NCBI GenBank assembly: GCA_947624365.1
Contig: CANQJY010000007.1
Span: 1 to 25,447 of the forward strand
Length of the DNA: 25,447 bases
DNA from: an uncultured Clostridia bacterium
GTDB lineage: Bacteria; Bacillota; Clostridia; TANB77; CAG-508
Direction: 5' to 3'
Numbering within the stretch: the first letter of the stretch is position 1; each line of letters starts with the position of its first letter. Positions 21,680-25,447 of the stretch are shown here, piece by piece. Below the pieces are notes generated by a model. That model did not search any database. It worked only from the letters and a program-made list of their open reading frames with translations, and was not told the origin of the DNA. Made by a program: the position numbers and the translations under genes.

Positions 21680-23806
21680 TTATAAATGCATTACTCTTTG
21701 TTTTATTTCTTTTGTTTTTCCAGCATTCCAGAAATTTTCTCCTAAATATCCACATGTACGTCTAACTACTGTTAATTTTGCATGGTTTTTATTACCGCAA
21801 TTAGGACATTCCCATTCATTATCTTTATTAATTATAATTTCTCCATCGAATCCGCATTCATGGCAATAATCTGATTTTGTATTGAATTCTGCATATTGAA
21901 TATTATCATAAATGAATTTTACTGCTGTTTCTAGTGCATCAAGATTATTTTGCATGTTTGGTATTTCAATGTATGATATACATCCTCCTGTAGATATTTT
22001 TTGAAATTCACTTTCAAAAGCTAATTTATCAAATGCATCAATTTTTTCTCTTACATCTACATGATATGAATTTGTATAATATCCTTTATCTGTAACATCT
22101 TTAATTGTTCCAAATTTTTCTTTATCAATTCTAGCAAATTTATAGCATAAACTTTCTGCTGGAGTTCCATATAGTGCAAATCCAATATTAGTTTCTTTTT
22201 TCCATTTTGTAACTCTATCTTTTAAATATTGCATTACTTTAATAGCAAAATCATGACCCTCCTTTTCTGTTTGTGGTACACCTTTCATTAATTTTGTCAT
22301 TTCATAGATACCTATATATCCTAAAGAAATAGTTGAATATCCACCATAAAGTAATTTGTCTATTTTTTCACCTTTTTCTAAACGCGCTATTGCACCATAT
22401 TGCCAATGTATAGGACTAATATCAGATTTTGTTCCTAATAATGCATAATGCCTACACATCAATGCTTCGAAACATAATTCTAATCTTTCATCTAATAAAC
22501 TCCAGAATTTTTCTTCGTCACCTTCACTAATTATGGCTATTTGTGGTAAATTAATACTTACTACTCCTTGATTAAATCTTCCTTCAAATTTATATTCTCC
22601 ATTTTCATCTTTCCAAGGTGATAAGAAACTTCTGCACCCCATTGGGCTAAATACATTGCCTTCATATATTTCGCGCATTTTCTTTGCTGAAATATAATCT
22701 GGATACATTCTTTTTGCTGAACATTTTACTGCTAATTTTGTAAGATAGTCGTATTTTCCTCCTTTTAGGCAATTACATTCATCTAGTACATATACTAATT
22801 TAGGAAATGCTGGTGTTACATAAACACCTGCTTCATTTTTAATTCCTTCATATCTTTGTTTTAAAATTTCTTCAATTATCATTGCATTTTCTTTTATATA
22901 TGGGTCATTTTCTTCTAAATGTAAGAATAATGTAACAAAAGGAGATTGTCCGTTTGTTGTCATCAATGTATTTATTTGATATTGGATAGTTTGGACTCCT
23001 GCTTTTAATTCAGCTTTTAATCTATCTTGTGCTAAACTTTCTATCATTTCTTTTGTTAATTTGCCACTATATTTGCTTTCTAATTCTTTTTTGAATTTAT
23101 CATGACTTTTTCTTAAATATTTCCCTAAATGTTTCATGTCAACAGATTGCCCACCATATTGGTTACTTGCAACTGCAGCTATAATCTGTGTTACAATTGT
23201 ACATGCTACTTGAAAACTTTTAGGTGTTTCAATCAATTTCCCATTCATAACTGTTCCATTTTCTAACATATCTGAAATATTTATCAAACAGCAGTTAAAA
23301 ATTGGTTGTACAAAATAATCTGCATCATGAAAATGTAAAACTCCATCTTGATGTGCTTTAACAATCTTTTCTGGCAATAATAGTCTGTTAGTTAAATCTC
23401 TTGATACTTCCCCTGCTATGTAATCTCTTTGTGTAGAAGCTAACATCGTATTTTTATTAGAATTTTCTTCTGCTAATTCTTTATTTTCATTTCTAATTAG
23501 TCCTAAAATTGATTCATCTGTTGTATTTGCTTTTCTTACTAAAGCTCTAGTATATCTATATACAATATATTTTTTTGCTAGTTCATATTTACCAATTTCC
23601 ATTAATTTTTCTTCAATAATATCTTGAATATCTTCTACAAGCATTCTTTTTTTATCTAAGCTTTCAATATATGATATCATCTCTTTTATATCTGTTTTAG
23701 ATGCTTTTTCTCTTCCTCTAACTTCATTGTTTGCTTTTTCAATTGCTATTTCAATTTTTGCTCTGTCATAATCTACAGCTCTTCCATCTCTTTTTATTAC
23801 TTTCAT
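21680..23806 (-). CDS. nrdD: Anaerobic (class III) ribonucleoside-triphosphate reductase
   Basis: NrdD reduces ribonucleoside triphosphates to deoxynucleotides in the absence of oxygen with a glycyl radical. The 708-residue protein starts with an ATP-cone (MKVIKRDGRAVDYDRAKIE..., about 1-90). The catalytic barrel includes STQRDYIAGEVSRDL, GVLHFHDADYF, NCCLINISDML and ASNQYGGQSVD. The C-terminus has a zinc site (CHECG... CPNCG) and the glycyl-radical loop RRTCGYLGENFWNAGKTKE (Gly686). Length and residues are normal. GGGGAGG lies 5 nt before the ATG. It heads a likely nrdD-nrdG-ycxB-like-murT-gatD-ogt operon and is divergent from a Crp/Fnr regulator. Confidence 0.97.
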   Translation of the reverse strand: MKVIKRDGRAVDYDRAKIEIAIEKANNEVRGREKASKTDIKEMISYIESLDKKRMLVEDIQDIIEEKLMEIGKYELAKKYIVYRYTRALVRKANTTDESILGLIRNENKELAEENSNKNTMLASTQRDYIAGEVSRDLTNRLLLPEKIVKAHQDGVLHFHDADYFVQPIFNCCLINISDMLENGTVMNGKLIETPKSFQVACTIVTQIIAAVASNQYGGQSVDMKHLGKYLRKSHDKFKKELESKYSGKLTKEMIESLAQDRLKAELKAGVQTIQYQINTLMTTNGQSPFVTLFLHLEENDPYIKENAMIIEEILKQRYEGIKNEAGVYVTPAFPKLVYVLDECNCLKGGKYDYLTKLAVKCSAKRMYPDYISAKKMREIYEGNVFSPMGCRSFLSPWKDENGEYKFEGRFNQGVVSINLPQIAIISEGDEEKFWSLLDERLELCFEALMCRHYALLGTKSDISPIHWQYGAIARLEKGEKIDKLLYGGYSTISLGYIGIYEMTKLMKGVPQTEKEGHDFAIKVMQYLKDRVTKWKKETNIGFALYGTPAESLCYKFARIDKEKFGTIKDVTDKGYYTNSYHVDVREKIDAFDKLAFESEFQKISTGGCISYIEIPNMQNNLDALETAVKFIYDNIQYAEFNTKSDYCHECGFDGEIIINKDNEWECPNCGNKNHAKLTVVRRTCGYLGENFWNAGKTKEIKQRVMHL

Positions 23807-23833
23807 TGTATCCTCCCCTTTTCTTTTGGTATG

Positions 23834-23848
23834 GATATATTATATATC
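23834..23848 (-). promoter_or_regulatory. Candidate nrdD -10 region within a small dyad
   Basis: TATAAT on the minus strand (23839-23844) lies in the palindrome GATATATTATATATC, 28-33 nt upstream of the nrdD start region. The -35 position (about 23862-23867, ACAGAT) is weak and falls in the larger dyad at 23863-23882, which suggests an activated or regulated promoter. The dyad has no clear match to NrdR boxes. Confidence 0.4.
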
Positions 23849-23862
23849 TAAAAAAGAAAAAA

Positions 23863-23882
23863 TCTGTTGCAAAAGCAACAGA
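23863..23882. promoter_or_regulatory. 20-bp dyad between divergent nrdD and Crp/Fnr-regulator promoters (candidate operator)
   Basis: TCTGTTGC-AAAA-GCAACAGA is a perfect 8-bp inverted repeat with a 4-nt spacer. It overlaps the -35 of the regulator promoter (23867-23872) and the expected -35 of nrdD. The half-site GTTGC-N4-GCAAC has the geometry of Crp/Fnr-family sites (FNR: TTGAT-N4-ATCAA). A terminator reading on the minus strand is also possible because a T run follows, but no minus-strand transcript should enter from the right. Confidence 0.6.
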
Positions 23883-23895
23883 AAAGTGCTATAAT
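23867..23895 (+). promoter_or_regulatory. Promoter of the Crp/Fnr-family regulator gene
   Basis: TTGCAA (23867-23872), a 17-nt spacer and TATAAT (23890-23895) with an upstream TGC, giving an extended -10. The predicted start point near 23902 leaves a leader of about 100 nt before the GTG at 24002. Confidence 0.75.
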
Positions 23896-23923
23896 TTTTT
23901 TGAGAATTTTGTTAGTTTGAACT

Positions 23924-23982
23924 CCGTAAGTTTTGAGGATTGTTACGGCTTTATTACAAGTTTATTACATTTTTGTAACAAT
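23924..23982 (+). promoter_or_regulatory. Structured 5' leader of the Crp/Fnr-family gene
   Basis: Two stems compete: CCGTAA (23924-23929) with TTACGG (23943-23948), and ATTGTTAC (23939-23946) with GTAACAAT (23975-23982). They share 23943-23946, so only one can form. The stretch also has TTAC at 23944, 23955 and 23966-like 11-nt intervals, matching one helical turn on DNA. The second stem ends 5 nt before the AGAGG ribosome binding site. Function is inferred only. Confidence 0.4.
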
Positions 23983-24001
23983 AGATTAGAGGTGTATTTT
24001 T

Positions 24002-24631
24002 GTGGATTTATTAAATGTTTCTAATTTTATTAAAGATTATGAAGATCATTGCTCAAAAGTGCAAAGAAAACACTTTAAAAAGAACGAAACTATTACAACA
24101 TATATTGCTAAGAGAAATCAGGTTTGTATTTTAGTTAGTGGAGAAGCAGATTTGATTCGCTATGATTATAATGGAAATAAGACTATTGTTGAACATTTTA
24201 ATAAATATGATATTTTTGGAGAAGTTTTTTACATTATTACAACTAATAATGAATTATTTGTAAGAGCAAAACAGGATTGTGATGTTATTTTTTTGGTTTA
24301 TGATAGTTTAAAACATAAGTGTAAATCTAATTGTAAATTTCATCAATCTCTTAATGAAAATTTATCAGAATTGATTTTGCAAAAAGTAACAACATTAAAT
24401 AGTCGTATTGAATTATTAACTAAACATTCTACTCGAGATAAGTTAATTGGTTATTTTTCTATTTTATCTACTAGAAATTTGAGTAAGTCTTTTAAATTGC
24501 CTTTTTCTTTGACTGATTTGGCTGATTATTTAAGTGTTGATAGAAGTGCTATGATGCGTGAATTGAAGTCTTTGCGTGATGAGGGTTTTATTGAAAAAAA
24601 TGGAAATGTTGTTACTTTATTATATAAATAA
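24002..24631 (+). CDS. Crp/Fnr-family transcriptional regulator
   Basis: A 209-residue regulator. The cNMP-binding-like beta barrel is at about 15-110 (FKKNETITTYIAKRNQVCILVSGEADLIRYDYNGNKTIVEHFNKYDIFGE read in segments). A long dimerisation helix is at about 120-150, and a winged HTH_Crp domain at about 150-205 has FSLTDLADYLSVDRSAMMRELKSLRDEGFI in segments. The conserved cAMP-binding Arg/Ser pair is not evident. Cys residues in KHKCKSNCKFH (about 103-110) could bind a metal or cluster, but this is speculation. The start is GTG with AGAGG (23988-23992) upstream. Its position divergent from nrdD, with a dyad between the promoters, suggests autoregulation and control of the anaerobic reductase operon. 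Confidence 0.88.
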   Translation: MDLLNVSNFIKDYEDHCSKVQRKHFKKNETITTYIAKRNQVCILVSGEADLIRYDYNGNKTIVEHFNKYDIFGEVFYIITTNNELFVRAKQDCDVIFLVYDSLKHKCKSNCKFHQSLNENLSELILQKVTTLNSRIELLTKHSTRDKLIGYFSILSTRNLSKSFKLPFSLTDLADYLSVDRSAMMRELKSLRDEGFIEKNGNVVTLLYK

Positions 24632-24653
24632 AAAGCGAGGATACTCGCTTTTT
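24630..24653. terminator. Bidirectional Rho-independent terminator
   Basis: A 10-bp stem (AAAAAGCGAG / CTCGCTTTTT) with a GATA loop overlaps the stop of the Crp/Fnr gene. T runs exist on both strands, so it can also end the convergent coiled-coil gene, whose stop is at 24689. Confidence 0.85.
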
Positions 24654-24688
24654 ATTTTATCTATGTTTTTTATTTATAAATTTATGCT

Positions 24689-25447
24689 TTACTCGTAATT
24701 TTTCCATTTTAATTTTGCAATTTCATATGCATATTGTTTATGTTCAATTTCGTTTTTCTGTTTTTCATCTCTAATAATGTTTATTAACTGTTCTTTCATT
24801 TCATTTTGATTATTTAATATAGCTACAAAATTTATATCTTTCATATCTTGCATTTGAGATTGCAAAGTTTTTATGTCTGTTTGTATGCCGGGCATTTGAA
24901 TTTTTAATGTTTTTGTATCTTCTTGCGCTTCTTTCATTTGAGTTTGCAACATTTTTATATCTTCTTGTGCATCTTTCATTTGAGTTTGTAATGCTTTTAT
25001 ATCTTCTTGTGCTTCTTTCATTTGAGTTTGCAATTCTTCTACATTTTCTTTTAATTGTTTTACATCTGATTGCAACTCTTTTATATCTTCTTGTACTTCT
25101 TTCATTTGAATTTGCAATTCTTCTACATTTTCTTTTAATTGTTTTACATCTGATTGCAATTCTTTTACGTCTTCTTTTATTTGTTCTACATCTGTTTGCA
25201 ATTCTTCTACATTTTCTTTTAATTGTTTTACATCTGTTTGCAACTCTTTTACATCTTCTTTTATTTGTTCTACATCTGATTGCAACTCTTTTACATCTTC
25301 TTTTATTTGTTCTACATCTGATTGCAACTCTTTTACGTCTTCTTTTATTTGTTCTACATCTGATTGCAACTCTTTTACGTCTTCTTTTATTTGTTCTACA
25401 TCTGTTTGCAATTCTTCTACATTTTCTTTTAATTGTTTTACATCTGT
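24689..25447 (-). CDS. Long coiled-coil protein built of 14-residue repeats (5' end beyond right edge)
   Basis: The frame is open through the right edge, giving at least 252 residues; no ATG with a ribosome binding site lies within. The visible N-terminal 196 residues are fourteen contiguous 14-residue repeats of two heptads, alternating between forms like DVEQIKEDVKELQS and DVKQLKENVEELQT, degrading toward QMKEAQEDIKALQ. Hydrophobic residues at a and d positions (V, I/L, V, L) indicate a long, regular coiled coil. The last ~55 residues (DINFVAILNNQNEMKEQLINII... KLKWKNYE) are a different helical end. No signal or membrane segment is visible in this part. Function is unknown; similar architecture occurs in surface fibres, phage tail-fibre-like and cytoskeletal proteins. 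Confidence 0.85.
   Translation of the reverse strand, partial: TDVKQLKENVEELQTDVEQIKEDVKELQSDVEQIKEDVKELQSDVEQIKEDVKELQSDVEQIKEDVKELQTDVKQLKENVEELQTDVEQIKEDVKELQSDVKQLKENVEELQIQMKEVQEDIKELQSDVKQLKENVEELQTQMKEAQEDIKALQTQMKDAQEDIKMLQTQMKEAQEDTKTLKIQMPGIQTDIKTLQSQMQDMKDINFVAILNNQNEMKEQLINIIRDEKQKNEIEHKQYAYEIAKLKWKNYE
24860..25447. repeat. Tandem 42-bp repeats in the coiled-coil gene
   Basis: About fourteen units of 42 bp encode the 14-residue repeats. The units near the right edge are almost identical in DNA (repeated TTTATTTGTTCTACATCTGA), while those nearer 24860 diverge. This gradient is typical of recent expansion by slippage or unequal recombination at one end. The array continues past the window. 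Confidence 0.9.

Noticed and set aside
23834..23848. NrdR box upstream of nrdD
   Set aside because: The GATATAT dyad is A/T only and lacks the flanking ACA/TGT of NrdR boxes; it is explained by the -10 region.
23863..23882. Intrinsic terminator on the minus strand
   Set aside because: The hairpin plus T run fits, but no gene upstream on that strand would be transcribed into it and a bidirectional terminator at 24630-24653 already blocks entry; an operator role fits the two flanking promoters better.
24860..25447. Regular 42-bp repeats as a possible CRISPR array
   Set aside because: There are no unique spacers; the units are contiguous, in frame and encode heptads.

Overview
This window is AT-rich DNA with strong GGAGG-type ribosome binding sites and TTGACA/TATAAT promoters. 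The gene set points to a low-GC, Gram-positive, strictly anaerobic member of the Clostridia: an anaerobic ribonucleotide reductase pair, FeoAB, MurT/GatD, a YlxM-Ffh-RpsP-KhpA-RimM-TrmD-RplS cluster, a dockerin-bearing wall hydrolase and a YtvI-like permease. No tRNA, rRNA, CRISPR array, phage gene or transposase gene is visible. The layout suggests a chromosomal core region with a few accessory surface genes.

Left part (1-5,560): the N-terminal 612 codons of secA leave the left edge. Next come a two-helix membrane protein and, divergently, a membrane-anchored DUF1980/YcgQ-like domain protein. It converges on a YtvI/AI-2E-type permease across a perfect 74-bp palindrome. A cysteine-rich CBS-pair protein and a proline-rich unknown protein follow. 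Surface section (5,582-8,400): a two-gene operon encodes a secreted dockerin-bearing glucosaminidase and a membrane-anchored protein with an Ig-like and two cadherin-like domains. Plus-strand section (8,571-10,920): a U32-family RNA-modification protein is split into two open frames with conserved sequence apparently missing at the join. It converges on feoA-feoB-RNHCP across the second palindrome copy (80 bp).

Translation and secretion cluster (13,780-17,959, minus strand): ylxM, ffh, rpsP, khpA, rimM, trmD and rplS are tightly packed, apparently from one promoter inside the 3' end of the neighbouring ogt. Right part (17,995-23,806, minus): nrdD, nrdG, a YcxB-like membrane protein, murT, gatD and ogt are close enough to be one operon. 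Both nrdG and murT carry a +1 frame break. A Crp/Fnr-family regulator lies divergent from nrdD, and a dyad sits between the two promoters. The right edge cuts through a long coiled-coil protein made of 14-residue repeats.

The strongest observations are: the pair of perfect palindromes placed between convergent genes, with different but still self-complementary centres; a hairpin that would bury the feoB ribosome binding site; the operator-like dyad and competing leader stems at the nrdD/regulator junction; and three interrupted, normally important genes. Only read-level checking can decide whether those interruptions are sequence errors. I did not find a clearly new multi-gene system.
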